In this document: positions 56,802-64,000 of the stretch, piece by piece | Position numbering within the stretch: the stretch's first letter is position 1 | How the letters are laid out: every line of letters starts with the position of its first letter | NCBI GenBank assembly: GCA_963800505.1 | Contig: CAWDBL010000025.1 | Location: 1-64,000 of the forward strand | Origin: Fodinibacter sp963800505 | GTDB taxonomy: Bacteria > Actinomycetota > Actinomycetes > Actinomycetales > Dermatophilaceae | Direction of reading: 5' to 3' | Length of the DNA: 64,000 nucleotides | Position numbers and translations under genes: made by a program | The notes under the pieces: model-generated | Told to the model about the DNA's origin: nothing | The model's input: only the letters and a program-made list of their open reading frames with translations | Databases searched by the model: none

Positions 56802-57554
56802 CTATCCGGAGCCGGCGGCGTCCTTGTCGGCGGCCAACGGGTCGGCCACCCCAGCAGTTGCGTCGAGCAGAGGCCCTTGCGCCAGCCGGGTCACCAGGGG
56901 TGGGACCGGTGGCGAGAACCCGGTCACTGCGCGCAGTGCGGTCAGGATGTCGTCGGGGCGCACGGCCGGTGTGGTGTGCCGAGCGACCACCCGCAGTATC
57001 GCACACCCCTCGTCGTCGATCCCGGTGACCTCCATGGCCAGCACCGCCCCGCGCGTGTCGAAGGTGCGCGGCCCGGTCTTGAAGGTGCGGGTCGCCTCGG
57101 CGACGTCGCAGGCGAGGTAGCCGGCCACGGCATCGCGAACCGCCGCCGGCTCGGCGCCGCGCACCACGATCTGCCACTCGCTGCCCTCGAGCCGGTCGGC
57201 GAGGGACCCCGGCCCGGCCTGCACCACCTCGACCACGTCGAGGCCCTCGGGCAGCGCCTCGTCGAGCGCCTCGCGCACGGCATCCGGGTCGACCCGCTCG
57301 GTCACCCGGATCTCGAAGTACTCCGCCTCGGATGCCGTGCCGGTGGGCGCCGCGTTGGCGTAGGAGATCAGCGGGTGCGGGTGGAAGCCGCCGGAGAACG
57401 CCATGGGCACGTCGGCCCGGCGCAGCGCCCGCTCCAGGGCCCGGGCGAAGTCACGGGTGGAGGAGAAGCGCAGCCGGCCCCGCTTCGCGTAGCGGATCCG
57501 GAGCTTCTGGACCGCCGGGGCGGGCGGGGGTCCGTCGGGGGTGCGCTGGGCCAT
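56802..57554 (-). CDS. TIGR03936 family radical-SAM-associated protein (DUF2344)
   Basis: About 250 aa. AVQKLRIRYAKRGRLRFSST, RDFARALERALRRADVPMAF, SGGFHPHPLISYANAAPTGT, EYFEIRVTERVDPDAVREAL are the DUF2344 signature. ATG 57554. In most actinomycetes this gene directly follows the TIGR03960 B12-binding radical SAM gene; here that partner is 5.2 kb away at 62810, separated by unrelated genes. The molecular role is unknown; the neighbouring rne suggests an RNA-related one. Confidence 0.9.
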   Translation of the reverse strand: MAQRTPDGPPPAPAVQKLRIRYAKRGRLRFSSTRDFARALERALRRADVPMAFSGGFHPHPLISYANAAPTGTASEAEYFEIRVTERVDPDAVREALDEALPEGLDVVEVVQAGPGSLADRLEGSEWQIVVRGAEPAAVRDAVAGYLACDVAEATRTFKTGPRTFDTRGAVLAMEVTGIDDEGCAILRVVARHTTPAVRPDDILTALRAVTGFSPPVPPLVTRLAQGPLLDATAGVADPLAADKDAAGSG

Positions 57555-57689
57555 GGCGCACCACCCTAGGCGGGCGGATGCCGTGACCCGGCATCGCTGC
57601 GGATCCCGCAGCCTGTCGGCCGCTTCACCGACGTATCCGATGGCGGAACGCCCTGTCGCGCACGCCATCGGTGGCGATAGCGTGCCACC

Positions 57690-59057
57690 ATGCCGGACAT
57701 CGACCGCACCCGCCTCCACACCCTGCTCGCCGCCGAGCAGGCCGACTACACGCAGGGCCACCCGCGCAGCCGTGAGCTGTTCGAGCAGGGCAGCAACCTG
57801 TTCGGCAGGGTGCCGATGACCTGGATGAACAAGTGGAGCGGCGGCTTCCCGCTCTACCTCGACAACGCCAGCGGCAACCGGATCTCCGACGTCGACGGCC
57901 ACACCTACGTCGACTTCGCCCTCGGCGACACCGGGGCGATGGCCGGGCACTCGCCGCGCGCCACCGTCGAGGCCGTCGCGCGCCGGATGGGCGACCTCGG
58001 CGGCATCACGACCATGCTGCCGACCGCCGAGGCCCAGGAGGTGGGGGCCGAGCTGACCCGGCGCTTCGGGATGCCGCTGTGGAGCTTCACGCTCTCGGCC
58101 ACCGACGCCAACCGCTGGGCCGTGCGCCTGGCCCGCCTGGCCACCGGCAAGCCGAAGATCCTGGTCTTCGGCTACTGCTACCACGGCTCGGTCGACGAGA
58201 CCTTCGCGATCCCCGGCCCCGACGGCAAGGCGCAGTCGCGCCCCGGCAACGTCGCTCCTCCGGTGCCGCTCGACCTCACCACCCGGGCCGCCACGTGGAA
58301 CGACCTGGCCTCGGTCGAGCGCGAGCTGGCCCACGGCGACGTCGCCGCCATCCTCACCGAGCCGGCGCTCACCAACATCGGCATCGTGCTGCCGGAGCCC
58401 GGGTTCATGGAGGGGCTGCGCGAGCTGGCCACCGGCTACGGCGCGCTGCTGATGATCGACGAGACGCACACCTTCTCGGCCGGCTGGGGCGGCGCCACGA
58501 CGGAGTGGGGGCTGCGGCCGGACATCTTCGTCATCGGCAAGTCGATCGGCGGCGGCATCCCGTCGGGCGCCTACGGCCTCACCGAGGAGGTCGCGGCCGC
58601 GATCACCGGCCACACCGATGCCGGTGACGCCGACATCATCGACGTCGGCGGGGTCGGTGGCACGCTCGCCGGCAACGCGCTGTCGACGGCGGCGATGCAG
58701 GCCACCCTGGGCGAGGTGCTCACCCCCGAGGCGTTCGCCCACATGACCGAGCTCGCCACCGTGTTCACCGCGGGGGTGCAGGCCACCCTCGACGAGCTCG
58801 ACGTGCCGTGGTCGATCGCGCAGCTGGGGGCCCGGGCCGAGTACCGGTTCAGCCGGCCCGCGCCGCGCACCGGCGAGGAGGCCGCCGAGGCGCACGACGA
58901 CGACATCGACGCCTACCTGCACCTCGCGATGTGCAACCGCGGCATCCTGATGACGCCGTTCCACAACATGGCGCTGATGTGCCCCGAGACCACCCGGGCC
59001 GACGTCGACCGGCACACCACGGCGTTCCGCGAGGTCGTGGGCGCGCTCTACGCGTAG
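57690..59057 (+). CDS. Class III PLP aminotransferase (GSA-aminotransferase-like)
   Basis: About 455 aa. GNRISDVDGHTYVDFALGDT, GAMAGHSPRATVEAVARRMG, VFGYCYHGSVDETFAI, LLMIDETHTFSAGWGGATTE, cofactor lysine in FVIGKSIGGGIPSGAYGLTE, and GGTLAGNALSTAAM. It resembles glutamate-1-semialdehyde aminotransferase and aspartate-aminotransferase-family enzymes of unknown substrate; it is not the heme-pathway HemL, judging from the TxNRWAVRLAR region. Single gene on the plus strand in an inserted segment. Confidence 0.88.
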   Translation: MPDIDRTRLHTLLAAEQADYTQGHPRSRELFEQGSNLFGRVPMTWMNKWSGGFPLYLDNASGNRISDVDGHTYVDFALGDTGAMAGHSPRATVEAVARRMGDLGGITTMLPTAEAQEVGAELTRRFGMPLWSFTLSATDANRWAVRLARLATGKPKILVFGYCYHGSVDETFAIPGPDGKAQSRPGNVAPPVPLDLTTRAATWNDLASVERELAHGDVAAILTEPALTNIGIVLPEPGFMEGLRELATGYGALLMIDETHTFSAGWGGATTEWGLRPDIFVIGKSIGGGIPSGAYGLTEEVAAAITGHTDAGDADIIDVGGVGGTLAGNALSTAAMQATLGEVLTPEAFAHMTELATVFTAGVQATLDELDVPWSIAQLGARAEYRFSRPAPRTGEEAAEAHDDDIDAYLHLAMCNRGILMTPFHNMALMCPETTRADVDRHTTAFREVVGALYA

Positions 59058-59081
59058 GCCTTCCCTTCGCCGTCTCGCGAT

Positions 59082-59123
59082 CGTGGGTGAAGATCGCCGG
59101 CAGCGCGACGATCTTCACCCACG
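59082..59123. repeat. Perfect 15-bp-arm palindrome after the aminotransferase gene
   Basis: CGTGGGTGAAGATCG (59082-59096) and CGATCTTCACCCACG (59109-59123), 12-nt centre. It is between convergent genes, so it is probably a bidirectional terminator, although no T-run follows. Confidence 0.75.
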
Positions 59124-59140
59124 TTCGCATGATCCGGGTG

Positions 59141-60115
59141 TCAGGGCTGGCTGGCGCTGCGGGCCGGCCGCGAGCTGCGCACCGCCTCGACCACGCTCCA
59201 CACGAGCACGACGGCGACGCCGACGGTGGTGGTGACGGTCAGGTCGCGCTCGGCGTTCACCCAGCCGCCCTCGACGAGCACGTCGACGAAGGCGGGGTTG
59301 AAGAGGTTGCCGGCCCGCAGCAGGAGCAGCACCGGCACGGCGAACGCCAGGTCGAGCCCGACCTGCGCGGCCGCCAGTGGGGTGGTCCAGCGACCGCGCC
59401 GGTAGGCGGTCACCGCCACGACCGCCTGCCCGGCGAGCACCACCACCAGCCAGGGCAGCACACCCGACCAGAGGGCCGGGTCGAGCACGGGCACGGACTC
59501 GCCGTCCTGGGTCACCGGCGAGCTGGTCTGCTGCCAGAGGATGGCCAGGGCCGCAGCGAGCACGAAGCCGACCGAGGTGACCGTCTCGCCGAGCGAGACG
59601 GAGTCCGTGTCGTCGGCGGGCAGCTGGTCGGGGTTCCAGCCGAGCTCGACGTCGGTGACCTGCCCCCGCTCGGCGAGCACGAACACGACCGTGACCCAGA
59701 AGACCACGTTGACGGCGACGATGAACCCGGTGGTGAGGGCTCCGACGACCACCGGGCCGATGCCGTCGGTCGCGACGTCGTCGACGAAGAGGCGCACGAC
59801 CAGGTTGATCGCCGCCACCAGTGGGGGCAGCGTCGGGAGCAGGAGGGTGAGCACCCGGCGCCACTGCGGGTAGACGGCCGGGCCGATGAGGTACAGGGGG
59901 CGCCCGGAGTAGCCGGCCGCCAGGCGCACCGGGTCGCCGAGCTCGACGAGCACCTCGCGCTCGGCATCCGGCCTCGACGGGGCGCCGGCCTGCAGCCGGC
60001 CGTCGATCATGTCCTCGATGGTGGTGCGCAGCTCGCGCTCCACCTCGGCACGCTGCTCGTCGTCGAGGGTGCGCACGGTGGCGTTCACGTAGCGGTCGGT
60101 CAGTGAGGAGGTCAT
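59141..60115 (-). CDS. Membrane protein with permease-prefix/HAAS-like N-terminus
   Basis: About 324 aa. The N-terminal 80 residues (TDRYVNATVRTLDDEQRAEV, REVLVELGDPVRLAAGYSG) are the helical HAAS/DUF1700-type domain usually paired with PadR regulators. About seven membrane helices follow. ATG 60115 with GAGAGGGAG upstream. It follows padR by 53 nt on the same strand. The HAAS domain is thought to be a signalling module; the substrate or transport role is unknown. Confidence 0.82.
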   Translation of the reverse strand: MTSSLTDRYVNATVRTLDDEQRAEVERELRTTIEDMIDGRLQAGAPSRPDAEREVLVELGDPVRLAAGYSGRPLYLIGPAVYPQWRRVLTLLLPTLPPLVAAINLVVRLFVDDVATDGIGPVVVGALTTGFIVAVNVVFWVTVVFVLAERGQVTDVELGWNPDQLPADDTDSVSLGETVTSVGFVLAAALAILWQQTSSPVTQDGESVPVLDPALWSGVLPWLVVVLAGQAVVAVTAYRRGRWTTPLAAAQVGLDLAFAVPVLLLLRAGNLFNPAFVDVLVEGGWVNAERDLTVTTTVGVAVVLVWSVVEAVRSSRPARSASQP

Positions 60116-60168
60116 GGCTCTCCCTCTCGCTCGGGTGGTCAGGTCTCGTCGGTGCGGGTGGTGGCGCG

Positions 60169-60498
60169 TCAGGTCAGCTCGGTGATGGCGGCGTCGAGCG
60201 CCCGCCAGTCGTCGCGCAGGGTGGCGAGCAGCTCCAGGCCGGCATCGCTGGTGCGGTAGAACTTGCGCGGCCGGGTGTCGTCGGTGTTCCACTCCGACAC
60301 CAGCAGGCCCTGCTTCTCGAGCCGGCGCAGCAGCGGGTAGAGCGTGTTGGCGTCGACGCCGAACCCCGCCGTGCCCAGCGTCTCGAGCAGGGCGTAGCCG
60401 TAGCCCGGGGTGCGCAGCGTCGCCAGGCAGGCGACCACCACGGTCCCCCGCCGCAGCTCCTGCAGGTGCTGCGCGAGCACGTCCTCGTCAACCGGCAT
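60169..60498 (-). CDS. PadR-family transcriptional regulator
   Basis: About 109 aa: MPVDEDVLAQHLQELRRGTV, VVACLATLRTPGYGYALLET, GVDANTLYPLLRRLEKQGLL, SEWNTDDTRPRKFYRTSDAG. The recognition helix is in NTLYPLLRRLE. Short PadR (group 2) lacking the long C-terminal helices. ATG 60498; a GTG 24 nt upstream is an alternative. It probably represses itself and the membrane protein behind it. Confidence 0.9.
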   Translation of the reverse strand: MPVDEDVLAQHLQELRRGTVVVACLATLRTPGYGYALLETLGTAGFGVDANTLYPLLRRLEKQGLLVSEWNTDDTRPRKFYRTSDAGLELLATLRDDWRALDAAITELT

Positions 60499-60547
60499 AC
60501 CCAACACATTACTGTGCGTCACACACCATCGTCAACCACACAGGCTC

Positions 60548-60622
60548 CGACTTCGTGCGGATCTCCCCCGCAGCCAGCCGCTCCGAGCCCGACGGCAGCA
60601 GTGGGAAATCCGCAATCAGTCG
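60548..60622. repeat. Palindromic repeat, GACTTCGTGCG family, copy 5
   Basis: CGACTTCGTGCGGATCTCCC (60548-60567) and GGGAAATCCGCAATCAGTCG (60603-60622) pair at 16 of 20 positions. One arm has the GACTTCGTGCG form, the other GACTGATTGCG, so the copy carries both family variants. It lies upstream of padR. Confidence 0.75.
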
Positions 60623-60651
60623 CACTCTTGGGCAGTCGAGCGGATGCCGGG

Positions 60652-60694
60652 TCGAGGTGATGTTCTGACCTCTCGGACCAGCGGATCACCTCGA
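60652..60694. repeat. 10-bp-arm dyad with a word shared with the comEA upstream region
   Basis: TCGAGGTGAT (60652-60661) and ATCACCTCGA (60685-60694). The centre contains CGGACCAGCGGATCA (60674-60688), which also occurs at 20514-20528, twelve bases before another hairpin. Confidence 0.55.
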
Positions 60695-60701
60695 ACCAGG
60701 G

Positions 60702-61649
60702 TCAGTCGCCGAACTGGTCGCGGATCCGCACGAGCTCGACCGCGTGGGCGTCCAGGGCCCGGTCCTCGTCGTTGGCCGGCACCCAGGTGGGGCAGGGCAC
60801 CGCCCGACGCTCGTCGTCGATGGCCACGAAGATGGTGCGGCAGTAGGTGGTCAGCTCCATGCCGTTGGGCCCCTGCGACGGGTCGCCCGAGCGCACGTGC
60901 ACCCCCACGTGCATCGAGGTGCGGCCGGTGTGCAGCAGCCGGGCTTCCACCTCGACCACGTGCCCGATGCGCAGCGGCCGGTAGAACCGCACCCCGCCGG
61001 TGAAGATCGCGACGTTGGTGCGGTTCCCCGTCCACTGCGTGGCGAGCACGTGCGCGGCCTCGTCGATCCACCGCATCACGATGCCGCCGTGCACCTTGCC
61101 GCCCCAGTTGACGTCGGTCGGGGCCGCGAGGAAGCGCATCACGACGCGCGGCGCGGTGCCGGCATCCGTGTACTCGACCCCGGCCATCGCGGCCTCGACC
61201 TGCGCCCGCAGGTCCGCCCGCCGAGCCGCCCAGCGCTCCTCGAGCTCCTGGCCCTGGGTGCGCGGCGCCAGCGCCGGCACCGGCGTCGAGCGGCCCTCCT
61301 CGTCGACGGCCACGAAGATGATCAGGCACCGCGTGGCCGGTGCCATCTCGCGGGTGCGCGGCTGGCCGGATGCCACGTCGACCGTGATGTGCATCGAGCT
61401 GCGCCCGGTGTGCACCACCCGGGCGGTCACCTCGACGAGCTCGCCCACCGACACGGGCCGGGTGAACCGCACGTTGCCCACGTAGGCCGTGACGGCGTAC
61501 GTGCCGCTCCATCCGGCGGCCGCGGCATACCCGGCCTTGTCGATCCACTCGAGCACCCGCCCGGCCGAGACCGAGCCGGACTGACCGGCATCCGTGGGCG
61601 CCGCGAGGAAGCGCAGGGTGATCTCGGCCGCGGGGGCGAGGGGGCTCAT
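60702..61649 (-). CDS. Double-hotdog acyl-CoA thioesterase
   Basis: About 315 aa with two acyl-CoA thioesterase hotdog domains (residues about 10-140 and 165-300). Each has the same order of motifs: EITLRFLAAPTDAGQSGSVS / RVVMRFLAAPTDVNWGGKVH, RVLEWIDKAGYAAAA / IVMRWIDEAAHVLAT, VRFTRPVSVGELVEVTARVV / VRFYRPLRIGHVVEVEARLL. The second domain keeps the N-x-x-G-K-V-H and D-E residues, whereas the first has SGSVSAG and IDKA, so only one may be catalytic. Acyl-CoA hydrolase; substrate unknown. Confidence 0.88.
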   Translation of the reverse strand: MSPLAPAAEITLRFLAAPTDAGQSGSVSAGRVLEWIDKAGYAAAAGWSGTYAVTAYVGNVRFTRPVSVGELVEVTARVVHTGRSSMHITVDVASGQPRTREMAPATRCLIIFVAVDEEGRSTPVPALAPRTQGQELEERWAARRADLRAQVEAAMAGVEYTDAGTAPRVVMRFLAAPTDVNWGGKVHGGIVMRWIDEAAHVLATQWTGNRTNVAIFTGGVRFYRPLRIGHVVEVEARLLHTGRTSMHVGVHVRSGDPSQGPNGMELTTYCRTIFVAIDDERRAVPCPTWVPANDEDRALDAHAVELVRIRDQFGD

Positions 61650-61662
61650 GGCCCCATTCTGC

Positions 61663-62712
61663 TCAGCCGGCGGCCGACGCGCGCAGGGCGCTCACCTGCT
61701 CGGGCGAGCCGAACACGATGAGCGTGGCGCCGGCCTCGATCGCGGTGTCCGCCGCCGGGTTGGGCAGGAACGCCCCCTTGCGTGGCTGGCGCACCGCGAG
61801 CAGCTGGCAGCCGGACAGCGCCGGCACGTCGACCTCCCCCACGCAGCGGCCGGCGAGCGGGCTGCGTTCCCCCAGCCGCACCTGCTCGATGCGGAAGTCG
61901 AGGTCGTCCTCGTGCATCACCTCGTCGAGGAACTCGGCGACGTCGGCGTAGAGGGCGAACGACGCCATCCGCCGCCCGCCGATCAGCTGGGGGTTGACCG
62001 CCCGGGTGGCCCCGGCGAGCACCAGCTTCTCCTTGGAGTCCAGGGTGCGGGCCCGGCTGATGATGACCAGGTCGGGGCGCAGCGCGCGGGCCGACAGGGT
62101 GGCGTACATGGTCTCGGCGTCGGTGCCGAGCGCGCAGATCAACGCCCGGGCGTGGTCGATGCCGGCCTCGTGCAGGGTGTCGTCGCGCGAGGCGTCGCCG
62201 AGCACGTGCGGCTCGGTGAGCCCCTCGAGCTTGAGCGGGTCGCTGTCGACGACGACCACCCGGTGGCCGGTGTCGACGAGCGCCCGGGTGGCGGAGCGGC
62301 CCACCCGGCCGTGGCCGCACACGATCACGTGGTCGTGCAGCTGGGCGATGTCCCGGTCCATGCGGCTCCTCCAGAGGTACTCGCGCAGGTGGCCCTCGGT
62401 CACGGCCTCGACGAGCACGCCGAGGTTGTAGAGCACGGTGCCCACGCCGAGGACGATGAGCACCATGGTGAAGACCTGGCCGGCGTGGTTGAGCGGCTGC
62501 ACCTCGCGGAAGCCGACCGTCGCGACGGTGGTGACGGTCTGGTAGAGCGCGTCGAGCGGGCCGAACCCGAGCACGACGTAGCCGACCGTGCCGAAGACGG
62601 TGACGATGAACAGGGCGACGACGGCGATGGCGATCCGCCGGATCGCGTCGCGACCGGAGTCGGTGCCAAGGAGCAGCGTGCGCCGGTGGCTGCTCGTGCT
62701 CGCCGTGGCCAC
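61663..62712 (-). CDS. Potassium channel with TrkA-N/TrkA-C (RCK) domains
   Basis: About 349 aa. Two membrane helices (ALFIVTVFGTVGYVVLG and GQVFTMVLIVLGVGTVLYNL) flank the pore helix and selectivity filter in VTTVATVGFRE (TVGF in place of TVGYG). Then a TrkA-N NAD-binding domain (HVIVCGHGRVGRSATRALVD, VVVVDSDPLKLEGL) and a TrkA-C domain (VRLGERSPLAGRCVGEVDVP). Resembles Kch/MthK-type channels. GTG start 62712. Gated K+ transport is inferred. Confidence 0.88.
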   Translation of the reverse strand: MATASTSSHRRTLLLGTDSGRDAIRRIAIAVVALFIVTVFGTVGYVVLGFGPLDALYQTVTTVATVGFREVQPLNHAGQVFTMVLIVLGVGTVLYNLGVLVEAVTEGHLREYLWRSRMDRDIAQLHDHVIVCGHGRVGRSATRALVDTGHRVVVVDSDPLKLEGLTEPHVLGDASRDDTLHEAGIDHARALICALGTDAETMYATLSARALRPDLVIISRARTLDSKEKLVLAGATRAVNPQLIGGRRMASFALYADVAEFLDEVMHEDDLDFRIEQVRLGERSPLAGRCVGEVDVPALSGCQLLAVRQPRKGAFLPNPAADTAIEAGATLIVFGSPEQVSALRASAAG

Positions 62713-62809
62713 GTCCTCATCCTGTCACCGGCGCGCGCACGGCATCTCACGTTTCGGGGGTGACCCCACCCACCCAGGATGCCGGGGGGTCGCCGACCGC
62801 TCGCGGGCG

Positions 62810-64000
62810 TCAGGCGTGCGTGTGCTCGGCCAGCGCCGGGCGGCCGGCACCGAGCACGGTGAGCGGCAGCAGGGTCTTGCCGGTGGGGCCGATCTCGATG
62901 GCCGTGTTCATCTGGGGGCACACGCCGCAGTCGAAGCAGGGGGTCCAGCGGCAGTCGTCGACCTCGGTCTCGTCGAGGGCGTCGAGCCAGTCCTGCCAGA
63001 GCCACTCCTTGTCGAGGCCGGAGTCGATGTGGTCCCAGGCGAGCACCTCGCTCTCCTCGCGCTCGCGCGTGGTGTACCAGGCGACGTCGACACCGAGCGG
63101 GGTCAGCTCGCGCTCCGCGGCCGCCATCCACCGCTCGTAGGAGAAGTGCTCGCTCCAGCCGTCGAACCGCCCGCCGTCGCGCCAGACCGCCTCGATGACG
63201 CGGCCGACCCGGCGGTCGCCGCGCGAGAGCAGTCCCTCGACGATGCCGGGCTTGCCGTCGTGGTAGCGGAACCCGATGGCCGAGGCGTAGCGACGGTCGG
63301 AGCGGATCGCCAGGCGCAGCTTGTCGAGCCGGGCGTCGGTCTCCTCGGCGCCGAGCTGTGCGGCCCACTGGAACGGGGTGTGCGGCTTGGGCACGAAGCC
63401 GCCGATCGACACGGTGCAGCGGATGTCGCGGCGCCCGCTGACCTCGCGGCCGGTGTCGATGACCCGCTTGGCCATCTCGGCGATCTGCAGCACGTCCTCG
63501 TCGGTCTCGGTGGGCAGGCCGCACATGAAGTAGAGCTTGACCTGCCGCCAGCCGGCGCCGTAAGCGGCGGCGACGGTGCGGATCAGGTCGTCCTCGCTGA
63601 CCATCTTGTTGATGACCTTGCGCAGGCGCTCGGAGCCGCCCTCGGGCGCGAAGGTGAGCCCCGAGCGGCGGCCGTTGCGGGTGAGCTCGTTGGCGAGGTC
63701 GATGTTGAAGGCGTCGACCCGGGTCGACGGCAACGACAGGCCGGTGTTGGTGCCCTCGTAGCGGTCGGCCAGGCCCTTGGCGACGTCGGCGATCTCGGAG
63801 TGGTCGGCCGAGCTCAGCGACAGCAGGCCGACCTCCTCGAAACCGGTTGCGGCCAGGCCCCGTTCGACCATCTCGCCGATGCCGGTGATGCTGCGCTCGC
63901 GCACCGGGCGGGTGATCATCCCGGCCTGGCAGAACCGGCATCCACGAGTGCAGCCACGGAAGATCTCGACCGACATCCGCTCGTGCACCGACTCGGCCAG
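62810..64000 (-). CDS. TIGR03960 B12-binding-domain radical SAM protein, partial
   Basis: C-terminal 397 residues, running off the right edge. Radical SAM cluster in RGCTRGCRFCQAGMITRPVR (CX3CX2C), GLSLPSTRVDAFNIDLANEL, GLTFAPEGGSERLRKVINKM, QVKLYFMCGLPTETDEDVLQ, VSIGGFVPKPHTPFQWAAQL, and C-terminal CFDCGVCPQMNTAIEI, probably an auxiliary cluster site. This is the usual partner of the TIGR03936 gene (56802) and precedes it with rne in most actinomycetes. Function undetermined; an RNA modification role is possible. The N-terminal B12-binding domain would lie outside the window. Confidence 0.93.
   Translation of the reverse strand: MAESVHERMSVEIFRGCTRGCRFCQAGMITRPVRERSITGIGEMVERGLAATGFEEVGLLSLSSADHSEIADVAKGLADRYEGTNTGLSLPSTRVDAFNIDLANELTRNGRRSGLTFAPEGGSERLRKVINKMVSEDDLIRTVAAAYGAGWRQVKLYFMCGLPTETDEDVLQIAEMAKRVIDTGREVSGRRDIRCTVSIGGFVPKPHTPFQWAAQLGAEETDARLDKLRLAIRSDRRYASAIGFRYHDGKPGIVEGLLSRGDRRVGRVIEAVWRDGGRFDGWSEHFSYERWMAAAERELTPLGVDVAWYTTREREESEVLAWDHIDSGLDKEWLWQDWLDALDETEVDDCRWTPCFDCGVCPQMNTAIEIGPTGKTLLPLTVLGAGRPALAEHTHA

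Overview
This is a stretch of chromosome from a very high-GC actinomycete. Three things point there: the run radical-SAM / TIGR03936 / rne / rplU / rpmA / obgE / proB / proA / nadD / rsfS, an actinobacterial-style SAM-IV riboswitch, and a cobalamin-dependent NrdJ beside NrdR. The gene repertoire (LysM protein divergent from lexA, acyl-ACP desaturase, ECF41 sigma factor with a CMD partner) fits the Micrococcales and perhaps the Intrasporangiaceae, but that placement is an inference.

Layout. 1-3.9 kb: a helicase-like fragment at the edge, then nrdR-nrdJ on the minus strand behind a promoter with a likely NrdR box and DnaA-box-like words. 4.4-11.5 kb: accessory genes (small ORFs, a cobalamin-binding-type protein, ECF41 sigma plus CMD protein, GNAT, oxidoreductase, a Gly/Arg-rich hypothetical, an HTH_42 glycosylase-like protein). 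11.6-13 kb: an SOS locus, with lexA and a LysM membrane protein sharing a perfect SOS box. 13-16.7 kb: DUF4259, a Sir2/GNAT coupled pair, a LysR regulator and a cNMP-binding protein. 16.9-20.4 kb: comEA-comEC. 20.6-23.8 kb: plsY, degV, an acyl-ACP desaturase and a secreted protein. 23.8-30.2 kb: a two-component system followed by an electron-transfer operon (secreted Ser/Pro-rich protein, ApbE, ferric-reductase-like membrane protein, NuoF-like protein, ferredoxin). 30.3-38.1 kb: a cysteine-desulfurase-like gene under a SAM-IV riboswitch, an amidohydrolase, leuS behind a leader-peptide attenuator, DUF4396 behind a CsoR-type operator, and a YhhN-family protein. 38.3-43.7 kb: a 29-codon ORF coupled to an unknown protein, a flavin monooxygenase, glutathione peroxidase, metallophosphoesterase, DNA-3-methyladenine glycosylase and tRNA-Ala(GGC). 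43.8-57.6 kb: the conserved block histidine phosphatase-rsfS-nadD, GT2, proA, pdxY, proB, obgE, rpmA, rplU, rne, TIGR03936. 57.7-62.7 kb: an inserted cassette (class III aminotransferase, PadR plus membrane protein, thioesterase, K+ channel). 62.8 kb to the end: the radical SAM partner of TIGR03936, cut by the window edge.

The most unusual signal is between the genes. At least two families of short palindromic repeats recur. One has arms built on GACTTCGTGCG and its variants, with five intergenic copies. The other has the core GTGACCTATTGGTCGAT, with three copies, one of them lying in frame inside leuS. There are also several long solitary palindromes, including a perfect 26-bp-arm one before tRNA-Ala and a nested one between proA and pdxY. 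nrdJ and comEA each read as frameshifted at a G homopolymer, which is more likely sequence error than biology but should be checked.
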